From: Tritrichomonas musculus
Lineage: Eukaryota; Parabasalia; Tritrichomonadida; Tritrichomonadidae
DNA: 64,000 bases
NCBI GenBank assembly: GCA_039105265.1
Contig: JAPFFF010000060.1
Location: forward strand, 186,001-250,000
Reading direction: 5' to 3'
The position numbers were made by a program, and so were the translations under genes. A model generated the notes under the pieces. That model was not told the DNA's origin, searched no databases, and saw nothing but the letters and a program-made list of their open reading frames with translations. This document shows positions 18,885 to 29,129 of this stretch, piece by piece. Numbering within the stretch: the first letter of the stretch is position 1; each line of letters opens with the position of its first letter.

Positions 18885-19229
18885 ATGAATCAAGATTTCC
18901 ACTCAGATATTCAAAATACAGCTTATGGAGTCATTGAAATCAGAATGAAAGATAGAGATGGAGCTGTACAAGGAAAAGATGATGATATGTGCATTTTGAA
19001 TCTTCCCTTCAGTGCATTCCCTGCTGGCCAAGTTGTTGATAATTGGTACGACATGACCCCTTGCAAGCAAAAGATAAGTGCTGCAAAACTCCATTTAACT
19101 ATCAACATTGCACTAGCTGGAACGCCAGCGTTTTCAAATCTTGGTGGTTATACGCAAGGAGGCTACCCACCACAAGGAGGCTACCCACCACAAGGAGGCT
19201 ACCCACCAAGAGGATATCCACCACGCTAA
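18885..19229 (+). pseudogene. 5'-truncated C2-domain protein with GGYPPQ tail
   Basis: The 114-residue frame resembles only the second half of a C2 domain: MNQDFHSDIQNTAYGVIEIR, then KDDDMCILNLPFSAFPAGQVVDNWYDM and KLHLTINIA. It ends in about four GGYPPQ-type repeats encoded by an 18-bp tandem unit. Trichomonad C2 proteins of this type normally have about 60 more residues at the start, including the first calcium-binding loop. I found no coding sequence for that part in the 400 bp upstream and no splice acceptor. It is therefore probably a remnant, although a short expressed protein cannot be excluded. Intact relatives bind phospholipid in response to calcium. Confidence 0.7.
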
Positions 19230-19532
19230 GCCTTTAAAAAATTTAACTATGAAATCACCTAATTACCATTTTATTTAAATAATACTTTTTTTTCAAAATA
19301 ATATTCATGGAAATAATATATACATTGTGAATAAGCCTAATCCAATATTTCAAATATAAGATGGCATTCGTTCTTTTTATAAACTTTCAATATTTTAAAT
19401 CTAAAAAATTTAGTATATATATTATAGATTAGCTTATTGTGAAAAAACTAATTAACTTATTATTTGCTATAACATAAAAGAACATTTTTATATCTCTTTT
19501 AATAATAATAATAATAAAAACTTGTTTCAATA

Positions 19533-20902
19533 TTAGGTTGCATCTTCATTCTTAATTTCATTTGGCTCTTTATCCTCAACAAAATCATTCATCACTTGTG
19601 GATTCTTCCTTCTGTAATTTTGAAGATCAACAGCGAACCATTTATGATTCAGTGCTTCTTCAGCAGTGATTCTGTTGTACGGGTTTGTGCAAAGCATTCG
19701 GCTTATCAAATTTTTTGCATTTGGTGATAAGTTAACAATCCTGTAATCGCTCTCTGAAATTCCGCAATTTATTGAATAAAGAGATTCAGTGGTAGTGCTA
19801 AATTGGAAAGGATTCTTGCCTATCAGAAGCTCAGTCATAATAACCCCAAGACTCCAAATATCAACACTGTTATTAACTAAATGTTAGTCATTCAATAACA
19901 AAATAAAAATTAATTCCAATCAAAAAAACTTCATCTTCAGAAAAAAAAAAATAATGATACAAATTTCTATGGCGACCTTTAAATGCACGAAAGAGCAATC
20001 TCTTCGGAAAAAGAGTTTGTACTATCTAATACACATTCAATTCTCCAAAAAAAAAAAAAGTTGTATGACATGTTAAATGAAAATAGAAAACATTGAATTC
20101 AATTAACAAAAAAAAAACTTTTTTTTTTTTTTTGATGAGACCATTTTCTATAAATACTTAAATGTGCTCCTTCATAAATTAAACGCCATACTTCATACAT
20201 TATTTCATTATTTTTTTCAAAAGATGAAATTAATCTCATGAAATTAATTAAACAAAACATACTCGTTGCTTCTGACAAAAATTTCAATTCTGTGCTCCGG
20301 AGTGTTTCTGGTGCAGCATACAAATATGTCCCTCTTGGTGCAACTGAAACAAAGCTTGAGTTTGGAATTTGATAGGCGTAGTCAAAATCTATCAGAAACG
20401 GTTTTAAACGTGATTTTATTTTCTGAATGAGAATATTGGACGGTTTTAGGTCCATGTGACAAATTCCTAGTGAATGGATATAGAAAACTGCCTTGAATAA
20501 TTCTTCCATAATCTGGCAAACGTCCATCTCAGATAATGAGCGATGACATACTCCATGAAAATAACTTTGTAAATCTGTATCGATAAATGGCATACAAATG
20601 CAATAAAATCGAGGGTTTTCTTCCGGAAAACCAAATATATCGTAAATTGGGAGTATATTTGGATGGGATACTCCATCAAAAAGAGTTTGTAAATCTTCAT
20701 TGAAATAATCTTTTGGCACACATTTTAACGCAATTCTTTTCCCTTTTGGTGTTTTATCAGAAAATGCGGTTACAATGAGAACGGAGGTGTTTTCATATAT
20801 CTTTTTATCAACCGTATATGAAAAGATATATCGTGGAATCATCATCTGCCTTATTTCGGGATAAAATAATTTTAACTCTTCAGTAAGATCCAATTCATCC
20901 AT
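19533..20902 (-). CDS. Spliced protein kinase, two exons
   Basis: Exon 1 is 20902-20263 and exon 2 is 19876-19533. Joined, they give 984 nt, an exact 327-codon frame plus stop. Exon 1 carries Lys60 (IALK), HMDLKPSN (His149, Asp151) and DFD in place of DFG (172-174), then APE (197-199). Exon 2 begins in subdomain IX: the joined reading is SEATINNSVDIWSLGVIMTE, followed by a normal C-lobe with NPYNRITAEEALNHKWF. Neither exon alone makes a full kinase, and the join restores one continuous domain, which is strong evidence for the intron. The glycine loop is degenerate and HRD reads HMD, so activity may be weak. The type is close to CAMK-like trichomonad kinases. Confidence 0.85.
19877..20262 (-). 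other. Spliceosomal intron, 386 nt
   Basis: On the minus strand the intron starts GTATGT and ends ACTAACATTTAG. In Trichomonas vaginalis, introns start GTAYGT and end in a fused branch-point/acceptor ACTAACACACAG; here ACTAAC and AG stand at exactly the same spacing. Splicing is phase 1 and restores the kinase frame. The inside is AT-rich with stops in all frames. Confidence 0.85.
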
Positions 20903-21368
20903 TTAGTTAAATAATATTCGAACTAATTTTTTAAATATATGACAATGGTCAAATATTGGCTTTAACGATTGTTTTTCAAAAAATTGTTATATATGGCTAC
21001 TTAAAAATTCAAATGTTTTTTGTCATTTTTTGAAGAGTAAAAGACTGAAAGATATTTTTTTATCATCTATTGTTTTGGTTTTTATTTAGATTTTGATAAT
21101 GTATGAATTATTTTTATTGTTATTTATTTCAAATTATCATTGTTAAATAAAATATCCTATAAAATGAACATTTTGAACATTATTTTGTTTTGAAATATCA
21201 AAAAAATTGCAATTATATTTTCTAATGATTGAGATAAAAAAAAAACTTAAAAAAAATATTTTGGATGTTTTACAAAATATTTTTTCTGTTTGAAAATCGG
21301 TTAAATTAACTCTATTTGAGAATAAAATGATCTTATGAGACCAAATTAATATACAATTTTTTATTTAT

Positions 21369-22355
21369 ATGAATAATACATCGATTATTAATAATCATGA
21401 TGAAAACGATGATAATGATTGGGCGATACCATCAGATGTCAAATACAATCCTCCAAATTTTTTTCTAAATTATGAATCTGAATTATTACTCTGGGATTTT
21501 TTTCTAAAGCAGTCATTAAATCTATCTAAAGAAGAGAAAAAACTACTTGATCAGATTGCTCTTCACGGTATCCCAAAAGAACATAGAAAACAAGCATATC
21601 TTTTATTAACAAATTCTTTAAATACCCTAGAAGAGATACCAAAAGTTAATAATATGACCCAAGACGAAATTGATGCAAGTAAAACACAGATTCACAATGA
21701 TATCGAACGTACTTATAAACTAATGAATTGGATGAAAAATGAAGAAAATCGAAAAAGAGCAGAAAAAGTTCTAAACTTACTGGTAATGTCTAATGAAAAT
21801 ATAAGCTATACTCAAGGAATGAATTATTTTTCACCTTTAATCGTTTCAATAATGGATAATACTGAAGCTTTTTGGACGTTATATCATTTGTTTCAAGATA
21901 AAATTCACGACCAAGCATTTATTATGAATAGATCAATGGAAGGATTGATGTTTCATAATAAAATGCATGAAATTTTCTTAAAAGCATGCAATCCATTTGT
22001 TTTTAACAAATTTGAAAGTATGTCAATTGATCCCATTATTTACACTCCCCAGTGGATTTTAAGTGCAGGTCTTGGTCCAGCTATGCCATCATCTTTGATA
22101 TATTTAATTCTTGATAGATACATATATTTTGGTCAACGCTCCACACATTCATTACTTCTAGCAGTAATACAAACACAGCAGCAAATTATTCTAAATGCGA
22201 AGGTTTCAAAGGAGATATATGAAGCATTAAATAAAATTGGCTATTTATTTTACCAAATTGATTTAGATGAATTTGTTTCGATTTGGAATGATTTAATGAT
22301 TTCTAAAGATGATTATAATGCTGTTTTAAATGTTGTTAGTAAAAAAGATATATAA
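21369..22355 (+). CDS. TBC-domain Rab GTPase-activating protein
   Basis: The 328-residue protein is nearly all TBC domain. It shows HGIPKEHRKQAYLLL (66-80), the arginine-finger motif IHNDIERTY (Asp111, Arg114) and the glutamine-finger motif YTQGMNYFSPLI (Gln149). Later helices include TEAFWTLYHLF and DPIIYTPQWILS. Both catalytic fingers are present, so it should speed GTP hydrolysis by a Rab and switch off a trafficking step. The acidic Asn/Asp-rich start is unremarkable. The length fits small trichomonad TBC proteins. Which Rab it acts on cannot be told. Confidence 0.93.
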   Translation: MNNTSIINNHDENDDNDWAIPSDVKYNPPNFFLNYESELLLWDFFLKQSLNLSKEEKKLLDQIALHGIPKEHRKQAYLLLTNSLNTLEEIPKVNNMTQDEIDASKTQIHNDIERTYKLMNWMKNEENRKRAEKVLNLLVMSNENISYTQGMNYFSPLIVSIMDNTEAFWTLYHLFQDKIHDQAFIMNRSMEGLMFHNKMHEIFLKACNPFVFNKFESMSIDPIIYTPQWILSAGLGPAMPSSLIYLILDRYIYFGQRSTHSLLLAVIQTQQQIILNAKVSKEIYEALNKIGYLFYQIDLDEFVSIWNDLMISKDDYNAVLNVVSKKDI

Positions 22356-22919
22356 TTATATTTTTTCTTCACCAATTCATACAGATAAATCAATTCAAAA
22401 AGTTTAAATTATATTTATAATATTTTATTTTCGTAAATAAATAATGCTATTAGTTTATTATTAATATAAATATCATATTCATTTTATAAAAACTGTTTTC
22501 TCCAACTAATAAAATAAAATTATATTAATATTTTATTTTTTTTTTGATATTTTAAAACTTGGTATTGAGATATTTATAGATTTTTTTATTATTTCTTCGG
22601 AAATTTAAATTGAAATATAGTAAATTTTTAACTTTTTGTTTAACTTATTATCTTATTAAACCTCTTTTTGAATTCAAAAACCATTCAATAATAAATACCA
22701 AAAATGTTTTGGCATATACGTTTTTTTCAATTGTTTTTTTTTACTTTCAAAACATTTAAAATTTTATATCAAAAGTGATAATAATTTATTCAATAATCAT
22801 TATACTCTCAATTTTGACTAATTTATTAAATAAAGTTAACAAATTCACACAATTAATTTGAATAAATTTTATTTGAAATAATACCCAAACGGAGAAAATT
22901 TTAATTGAAAATCATTATA
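22356..22919. other. AT-rich intergenic region
   Basis: About 560 bp with no gene; it contains a TTCAAAAAGT motif near 22395 of the kind that recurs in gene-flanking DNA throughout the window. Confidence 0.55.
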
Positions 22920-22925
22920 TCATTA
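22920..22925 (+). promoter_or_regulatory. Initiator-like TCATTA
   Basis: The putative +1 A is 11 nt before the ATG at 22933, a spacing typical for trichomonad mRNAs. Confidence 0.5.
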
Positions 22926-22932
22926 TTAATAA

Positions 22933-24705
22933 ATGCTTGATCTTAAAAACTTGTTTTTTAAAACAACAGACTTTGATCTTATAGGAAATCCAATAGGTGA
23001 AGGAACCTTCAGCACAGTTTATATTGCCAAAAATAAAAAGACGGAAGAAAAACTTGCAATGAAAATATTGAAACCCAGAAGAGATTTTGATGGTGAACAA
23101 CAAATGTATTTCATGCAAGAATCATTAATTCATTATCAGTTGAAACATCCAGCCATTTTGAAATTCCATGGTGTTAATTTCAAATCGATTAAAGAACCTA
23201 ATAAACTTGAGCCATCAATCCTCACCGAATACTTACCCAATGGAACATTAAAGGAGAATCTTGACAGAGAAAAAGTGCAACTGGCGAACCCAGGATGGGA
23301 TTCAACAAAAAAGTACATCAATTTCCTTGGAATTTCGCATGCGATGAAATATTTACATAACAACCAAATCATTCATCGTGATTTAAAGCCAGAAAACATT
23401 CTTTCTGATGAAAAATATTATCCGCATATTTGTGACTTTGGCTTCTCACGATATTACTCAGATATTCAGAAATACATGATGACAAAAAATATTGGGACCC
23501 CAATATACATGGCCCCTGAATTATTCGAAGATGGCGAATATGGGAAAGGCGTTGACGTTTATGCCTTTGCGATGATTGCATATGAAATGATCACAGGGAA
23601 AATTCCGTTTCTCGAACTTGATGAAAAGATTTTAAAAAGAGATCTTTTATTTCACAGAGAAATAAAGAGTGGCTATAGACCGCCAATTCCAGATTCAGTT
23701 CCAGCAAAGATGAAACAATTAATAAAACAATGCTGGGATGGAGATCCAAACAAGAGACCTTCATTTGAATACATTTTCAAGGAATTCTCATCTGATTTTG
23801 CATCATATATTGATGAATATGTCGATGAAGATGAAATCATAGAATACATTGAAATTCTAGAAGAGGCAGATGAAGATGAAAAGAAAACAAAGAAAGACAA
23901 AGATGAAAAGAAAGACAAAAATGAGAAGAAAGACAAAGATGAAAAGAAAGACAAAGATGAGAAGAAAGACAAAGATGAAAAGAAAGACAAAGATGAAAAG
24001 AAAGACAAAGATGAAAAGAAAGACAAAGATGAAAATAAAGATAAAGAAAAGGAAAATAATCTGATGAAAAAGAAAGATAAAGATTATGAAATGACAGATC
24101 ATAAATCATCAGATGAGTTGTTCTTCAAAGGACTTCATCAGTTGATATTGAAAGAAGACGAAAAGGATAAAAAGGAAGCAATTTCTTATATCATGAATTC
24201 ATCCGAGAAAGGGAACAGCTACTCTTCAGCATTTCTAGGAATTCTTTATGAAAAAGGAATCGTTGTTGGCCAAGACTTTAAAGAAGCAGAAAAATATTAT
24301 GCGGAATCATCACTTCCAACGTGCACGTGGGGGTTAGAACGGTTAGGAAGCTGTTACTCGAATGGATATGGAGTCGAAATTGATAAACAAAAGGCAGAAC
24401 AATACTTCAAGATGTCTGACATGGTCAGATTTGACCCGATGCTGCTCCAGTCAATTGGGAAATGCTACGAGCATGGGAAAGGATACGAACTCAATTATCA
24501 CAAAGCATTCGAGTACTACAAAAGATCATTTTTGAATGGGAACAACGAAGCATTAATTAACATCGGCCATCTATACGAGAAAGGATATGGCGTCAGACAG
24601 AATCTGAGTATGGCACTCATGTACTATGAAAGAGCGAGTAAGCTTGGAAGCAAGAAAGCTAAAATTATATTAGCTGAAAAACAAAAAGCAAATGTTATAT
24701 ATTGA
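22933..24705 (+). CDS. Protein kinase with charged repeat linker and Sel1 repeats
   Basis: 590 residues. The kinase domain (about 15-285) is complete: GEGTFSTV loop (22-29), Lys44 in LAMK, HRDLKPEN (148-155), DFG (168-170), APE (194-196), then VDVYAFAMIAYEM. An acidic stretch leads to a tandem KDKDEK linker at about 321-368, encoded by a pure 18-bp minisatellite. The C-terminal 200 residues hold about five Sel1-like repeats (GNSYSSAFLGILYEKGIVVG and similar). The architecture matches the giant kinase at 6-12 kb in miniature. It is intact and probably an active cytoplasmic kinase. The charged linker should vary in length between strains. Confidence 0.94.
   Translation: MLDLKNLFFKTTDFDLIGNPIGEGTFSTVYIAKNKKTEEKLAMKILKPRRDFDGEQQMYFMQESLIHYQLKHPAILKFHGVNFKSIKEPNKLEPSILTEYLPNGTLKENLDREKVQLANPGWDSTKKYINFLGISHAMKYLHNNQIIHRDLKPENILSDEKYYPHICDFGFSRYYSDIQKYMMTKNIGTPIYMAPELFEDGEYGKGVDVYAFAMIAYEMITGKIPFLELDEKILKRDLLFHREIKSGYRPPIPDSVPAKMKQLIKQCWDGDPNKRPSFEYIFKEFSSDFASYIDEYVDEDEIIEYIEILEEADEDEKKTKKDKDEKKDKNEKKDKDEKKDKDEKKDKDEKKDKDEKKDKDEKKDKDENKDKEKENNLMKKKDKDYEMTDHKSSDELFFKGLHQLILKEDEKDKKEAISYIMNSSEKGNSYSSAFLGILYEKGIVVGQDFKEAEKYYAESSLPTCTWGLERLGSCYSNGYGVEIDKQKAEQYFKMSDMVRFDPMLLQSIGKCYEHGKGYELNYHKAFEYYKRSFLNGNNEALINIGHLYEKGYGVRQNLSMALMYYERASKLGSKKAKIILAEKQKANVIY
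23893..24036 (+). repeat. Coding minisatellite, 8 x 18 bp
   Basis: The unit AAAGACAAAGATGAAAAG encodes KDKDEK. Eight nearly identical copies lie in frame in the kinase linker, so length changes keep the frame. Confidence 0.9.
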
Positions 24706-24798
24706 AATATCATGCACTATATATTTTATCATGTTATATAAAAATACCATGAATTTTTTGAATTTCCTTTAATTGTTTTTTTTGAAAACTGTTTGAAT

Positions 24799-25574
24799 AG
24801 AGTTCCTAATGCTAAGTGACTTAACGTAACTTTTTTTAAAAAAAATATTTTTTAAAAAAAGTAGTAGTTAAAAATCAAAAATTTTTATATTATTATATTT
24901 AATATTAAACTTTTATTTTAAATTATCCAATATTATTTAATAAAAACCATTCTACATTTTATTATCACTTTTTTTATATTTTCATAATATCTTGATAAAT
25001 TATAAATATTTTCTTATTTAAATAATAATTATATATTTATAACAATATCATATATTTATTAATTTATGAAATGCAGGATAATATTTGGACAATATGAAAT
25101 ATCAATAAAAAAACAGAAAATTCATACCGTCACACAAAATCGATGACTCTGAGAAAAAATTTTCGACAGATTTCTATTTTTATAATTTAATAGGTTAATA
25201 TAAATTTTATAAAATATAAAATTTATATTTAATTAAAAATTAACAGGTTAAAAAATGATATAAAACTAGATTATTATGATATATATTTTTTGAAAAGAAC
25301 ATTCTCAAATTTAAACATTTATGGACAAATAATGAGTCAAAAAAAAATTTTGAAAAAATAAAATATACGTTAAAAAATAATTTTTATATCACATATCATT
25401 AAAGTACGATCATTTTAAACTGAATTTTGTCAAAAAATAATATTTTTCATTTATCTTGGAAAATAACCTGTAAAAATTCTTTAAAAGTTGAATATAATTT
25501 AATTATACATTTTTAAACATTGTAATTCAACATAAAAAGTTTTTATCGAAAATTGACTCTGCCTTAGGAACTCT
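24799..25574. mobile_element. 776-bp non-autonomous element with 8-bp target duplication
   Basis: The ends are imperfect inverted repeats: AGAGTTCCTAATGC at the left, and the complement of AGAGTTCCTAAGGC at the right (11 exact bases, then partial match). Identical 8-bp direct repeats GTTTGAAT flank it at 24791-24798 and 25575-25582. The interior is AT-rich without a credible gene. An 8-bp duplication is what hAT-type transposases make, so a hAT-like MITE is the best fit. No transposase is present, so family is inference. Confidence 0.55.
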
Positions 25575-25766
25575 GTTTGAATCATAATCTTATAGAAGAA
25601 CAAAAACAAAAGAGATGGTGAAAAAATATCAAGTCTAAAGATTTTAATTGTTCAATTTATATAAAAAATATATTTAATTTCCATTTAACTCACTGTAAAT
25701 TTTTATTGAATATACAACTTTTTGAATTGACTATTCAATTCAAAATTTATAAAAAAGCAAAAAATC

Positions 25767-25839
25767 TCTTCCCGTGTGGATCGAACACACGACTTCCAGA
25801 TTAACAGTCTGACACTCTAACCAACTGAGTTAGGGAAGA
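25767..25839 (-). tRNA. tRNA-Asn (anticodon GUU)
   Basis: The 73-nt minus-strand sequence folds as a full cloverleaf: acceptor TCTTCCC/GGGAAGA, D arm ACTC/GAGT, anticodon arm with loop CTGTTAA, and T arm GTGTG-TTCGATC-CACAC. Anticodon GTT specifies asparagine. There is no intron and CCA is not encoded. It lies 192 bp to the right of the 776-bp element. Confidence 0.96.
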
Positions 25840-26099
25840 AGTCTGTATTCTTTTTTATTATTTATTTCTTCTTTACATCATGGATCCATCAATATATGTA
25901 TAAAAAGTCAATAATCACAATTCCTATAAACTTCGAAAACCTATAAACACCGAATAAACAATTTTTAAATATATTTATTACTTTAAAATTGCCTAAATAA
26001 ACAAATAAACTATAAATATATAGAAGATAAATATTCATTTAAATTCTATACTTAAGATAATAATAATAGAATTTAAATTCTATACTTAATGAATACATT

Positions 26100-26982
26100 T
26101 TAGGAATAAAAGGCATTCCGGATTTATATTTGGCATATAATTATATATTGAATTATGCTGTTACAGGCAATATAGATGTAATGGGATTTGAAAGGTTGGT
26201 GTTTATCCATTGCTATTCTCGTGTCTACAAAGGTAAACATGATTTATATTTGTATTATCATTTAACTGAAAAATATTTGATAAAAATCGATAAAAATATC
26301 AGAGATTCACAATTTAAGAAAAGATATTTAACATTGATTGTGAATAGTAATACTCACTCTCCATATACTAGACCAAGATGGTGCAAGCCGCATTTTCCTG
26401 AAATGATAGAAATTCAAAAATGCTTTCATTGTATTGATTTCGCAGTTGGAAGAGTTAAAAATGTATGAGCACACACTTCTCGTTGTTTTTCCAGACCACA
26501 AGCCTTTCAATACTAACATTGAACAAATGTTTGTTTTATTCCCTGGAATGGAGAAAGTGGATTCATATTCAAAAATTGAAGGACAAGTTTCATACTACGA
26601 TTTTACTCCAACTACAGCTGTTTCGGAAATAGATTAGAATTTTTTGGAAATAAAATAGTAACCGCTTTATTTTTTTGGAAATTAAATATTTTTTTTGCAG
26701 GAATATTTTATGCACCTGGGGCACGCCCCAGAAAAAATAAAAAAAAAAAAACGCTATGAGTAGCTGGAAATTGAATGCAAAATAATCGTTCACTATTTTA
26801 TTTCCAAAAATATTTTAGCGGTTTTATAAACCATTCAAATCATGCTATTTTATTTACAAAAAATTCTAATCTATTTCCGAAACAGCTGTATTCTGGATTT
26901 AATTGGCATTAAAAAATATCAACCAGAATGTCCTTTTGGCAGAAAAATTTATAATATTATTATTCTGATGTACCATGCGTGA
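26100..26982 (+). pseudogene. Sulfatase / LTA-synthase-like protein fragment, broken and carrying a MITE
   Basis: Pieces match the C-terminal half of alkaline-phosphatase-superfamily enzymes of the phosphoglycerol transferase/sulfatase type. They are TLIVNSNTHSPY, then FHCIDFAVG, then, in another frame, YEHTLLVVFPDHKPF (the metal-binding DH region), and finally YYDFTPT. With the 274-bp insertion at 26615-26888 and one TA copy removed, the reading continues TILDLIGIKKYQPECPFGRK, the typical end of this family. The N-terminal half, including membrane segments and the catalytic Ser/Thr, is missing. At least one frame break lies near 26440-26460. Intact relatives work on surface glycolipids or polysaccharides. 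Confidence 0.6.
26615..26888. mobile_element. 274-bp MITE with 44-bp inverted repeats and TA duplication
   Basis: The left end CAGCTGTTTCGGAAATAGAT and following bases (26615-26658) match the complement of 26845-26888 with one mismatch in 44. TA flanks both sides (26613-26614, 26889-26890). The centre holds a GC hairpin, CTGGGG-CACG-CCCCAG, at 26716-26731. Removing the element and one TA restores the interrupted reading. TA targets suggest Tc1/mariner-type mobilisation. Confidence 0.85.
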
Positions 26983-27188
26983 ACAACATAAGAGGTGTTA
27001 CACCTTGTAACTAATTGAGTTTATTTGACTTTTTAATTAATAATAAAATACTATAATAAAAAAATTTTTCACATATTTTTAAAGCAATTGATGAAAAAAA
27101 ACTTATTTGATACTTGTATTTGAAAAAGCATTTTCTCCAATTTTATGTAAATTTGAATTTGTTGGAATAATAAATCATTCAAAAAGTT

Positions 27189-27194
27189 TCATTT
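27189..27194 (+). promoter_or_regulatory. Initiator-like TCATTT
   Basis: The +1 A would be 10 nt before the ATG at 27201. A TTCAAAAAGTTT motif abuts it on the upstream side. Confidence 0.5.
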
Positions 27195-27200
27195 TTAAAA

Positions 27201-28571
27201 ATGGATTTCTATTTGACATCTAAGTCATTAAAGCACATTAAAGAATCAGGATTCGAAGACGATTTTGAAATTAAAATATTTGATAAAACAATCCATTGTT
27301 CAAGATTTGCTGCCTCTTTTCTTTCGCGAAAAATCTCAAGAATTCTTCGAAGTGATCCAACGTTAACAAAATTCACAATAAATTTCCCCGAAAACCTAAT
27401 ACTTTATTCTAGTGTCAGTGAACTTCAAAATGACATTAAAGAAACCGACTTTCTCACAAAATTACAAAAATTAGTTGAAGGTGAACCGATTCTTATTGAA
27501 AAACAAAATGAAAAAGCAAATAATATTATTGGTAAGAATACTAGACTACTTTTTGAGATTGGAAATTTGCTTGAAAATGACGAAATGATTGATTCAAGTT
27601 TTTCGAAACTTTTTGAGAGCAATTCAAAAGAAATCAGTGAAACGAATTTTCTAGAGAAATTGAAAGTTTATCGTCATCTTGGTAACAATAAAATGGGCTC
27701 AAAAGTAATTGAATTCATCGCAGCACATTTTTATGAAATTTTCAAAGAATCCGACCAAAAAATTGAGAAATTGAAATCATTCAATCGCGATGAATCGGAA
27801 CGTATTTTTTCATCAGAAAAACTGAAAATTGAGAGTGAAGACTGGCTTTTTGATATCGTTTGTTCACTTGGCTCTGAATTCTTCTTTCTCTTCGATTACA
27901 TTGAGATTCAATATCTGTCTGTTGAAAAAGTTAAAAAACTCATTGAAATGATTGACAGTGATCAAGTAACAGTTCACAATTTGTTGTGGTCATCAATATG
28001 TCGTCGCTTGATTATTGATCCTTATAAGAATAATGAAATGAACAATCCAAGAGTGGAATCTGATTCAATTAAATGTGAACAAGGGATTTTTCAGTACTTA
28101 AGCGAAATAAATAAAAACAGCAACATTTATTCATCAAAAGTCATCAATTTTAAATCTTCTTCCTATGATGATGGAGATTCAGTTGATTCATTATTTGATC
28201 ACTCAAAAGATACGTACTACAGAGTAAGGAATGATGATGGAGGTGGCTACATGATTTTTGATTTTCAACAAAAGAAAATCAATATTTCAAAGTATTATTT
28301 GTCTGTTCCTTCAGCAAAAAGACGTGCGACAAGCGGTCAACCAAGCACATGGCGAATTGAAGGATCAAATGATGAACAAAATTGGTGTTTGATTGATTCA
28401 AAAGAAAATGACTCTAGTCTTAATGCATATAGTAAAAGTAATACATTTACATGCAAAAATATAAACAATCAATTCTACCAATTCATTCGTTTCAAACCAA
28501 TCAAATCTTGTGATAATACTAATTATTTATTGTTGTCAGAAATTGAATTCTATGGCTCAATTAAAAAATAA
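27201..28571 (+). CDS. F5/8 type C (discoidin) domain protein with BTB-like N-terminus
   Basis: 456 residues. The first 60 (FEDDFEIKIFDKTIHCSRFAAS) resemble the start of a BTB/POZ-like domain: a short strand, then a target-like helix. The middle is helical and resembles BACK-type regions. The C-terminal 140 residues form a galactose-binding-like F5/8C fold. Visible there are SLFDHSKDTYY, GYMIFDFQQKKINISKYYL, the STWRIEGSNDEQNWCLID strand typical of discoidin domains, and the ending YLLLSEIEFYGSI. Trichomonads have many proteins of this BTB plus F5/8C type. There is no signal peptide, so it is cytoplasmic and may bind glycans or partner proteins. The gene is intact. Confidence 0.82.
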   Translation: MDFYLTSKSLKHIKESGFEDDFEIKIFDKTIHCSRFAASFLSRKISRILRSDPTLTKFTINFPENLILYSSVSELQNDIKETDFLTKLQKLVEGEPILIEKQNEKANNIIGKNTRLLFEIGNLLENDEMIDSSFSKLFESNSKEISETNFLEKLKVYRHLGNNKMGSKVIEFIAAHFYEIFKESDQKIEKLKSFNRDESERIFSSEKLKIESEDWLFDIVCSLGSEFFFLFDYIEIQYLSVEKVKKLIEMIDSDQVTVHNLLWSSICRRLIIDPYKNNEMNNPRVESDSIKCEQGIFQYLSEINKNSNIYSSKVINFKSSSYDDGDSVDSLFDHSKDTYYRVRNDDGGGYMIFDFQQKKINISKYYLSVPSAKRRATSGQPSTWRIEGSNDEQNWCLIDSKENDSSLNAYSKSNTFTCKNINNQFYQFIRFKPIKSCDNTNYLLLSEIEFYGSIKK

Positions 28572-29129
28572 TTTTTCTACATGTTTTCAAATGTGAATTT
28601 CATAATTATTGAAATATCAAATATTTACAAAAATATTTATTCAACTATAAATTCAAATAATTTATGTAACAAACTTAACATTAGGCTTGTTAAGTCTCGA
28701 TTTTCGATATCGATAGTTGATCCATTTTTCCGATATCAATATCAAATCAAAAATTTTATCTCTGATATCAATAATGAATAAAAATAAAAGATCGATTATC
28801 AATATTGAAATTTTTTTAACGTATCATAATTTTGTAAACTTTATATCATATCAGATATCAAACTTTTCAATAAGAACAAACAGGAAATTCTAACTTTATA
28901 ATTTTAAAAATGAACTAATTTTTAATTTTCATTAAATACAAATAAAAAAAAAAAAAAATATTAATAAAAATTAAATATTAATATTTTTTGATTTAGAAAT
29001 TTTATTTTAATTATTGTATTATTAATATAATTAGCATCTGATATATACCATGAATATAGATCAAATGGGAAACAAACAAGTATGATGAAATAATTATGAG
29101 GATTGAGAAGAGATTTTTAATAAAAAATT
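28572..29129. other. AT-rich intergenic region
   Basis: No supportable gene. A short frame at 28581-28781 has no ATG-initiated homology that I recognise and is biased by AT content. Confidence 0.5.

Noticed and set aside
23673-24109. Antisense frames rich in Phe/Ser/Leu opposite the kinase linker
   Set aside because: Shadows of the KDKDEK minisatellite on the other strand.
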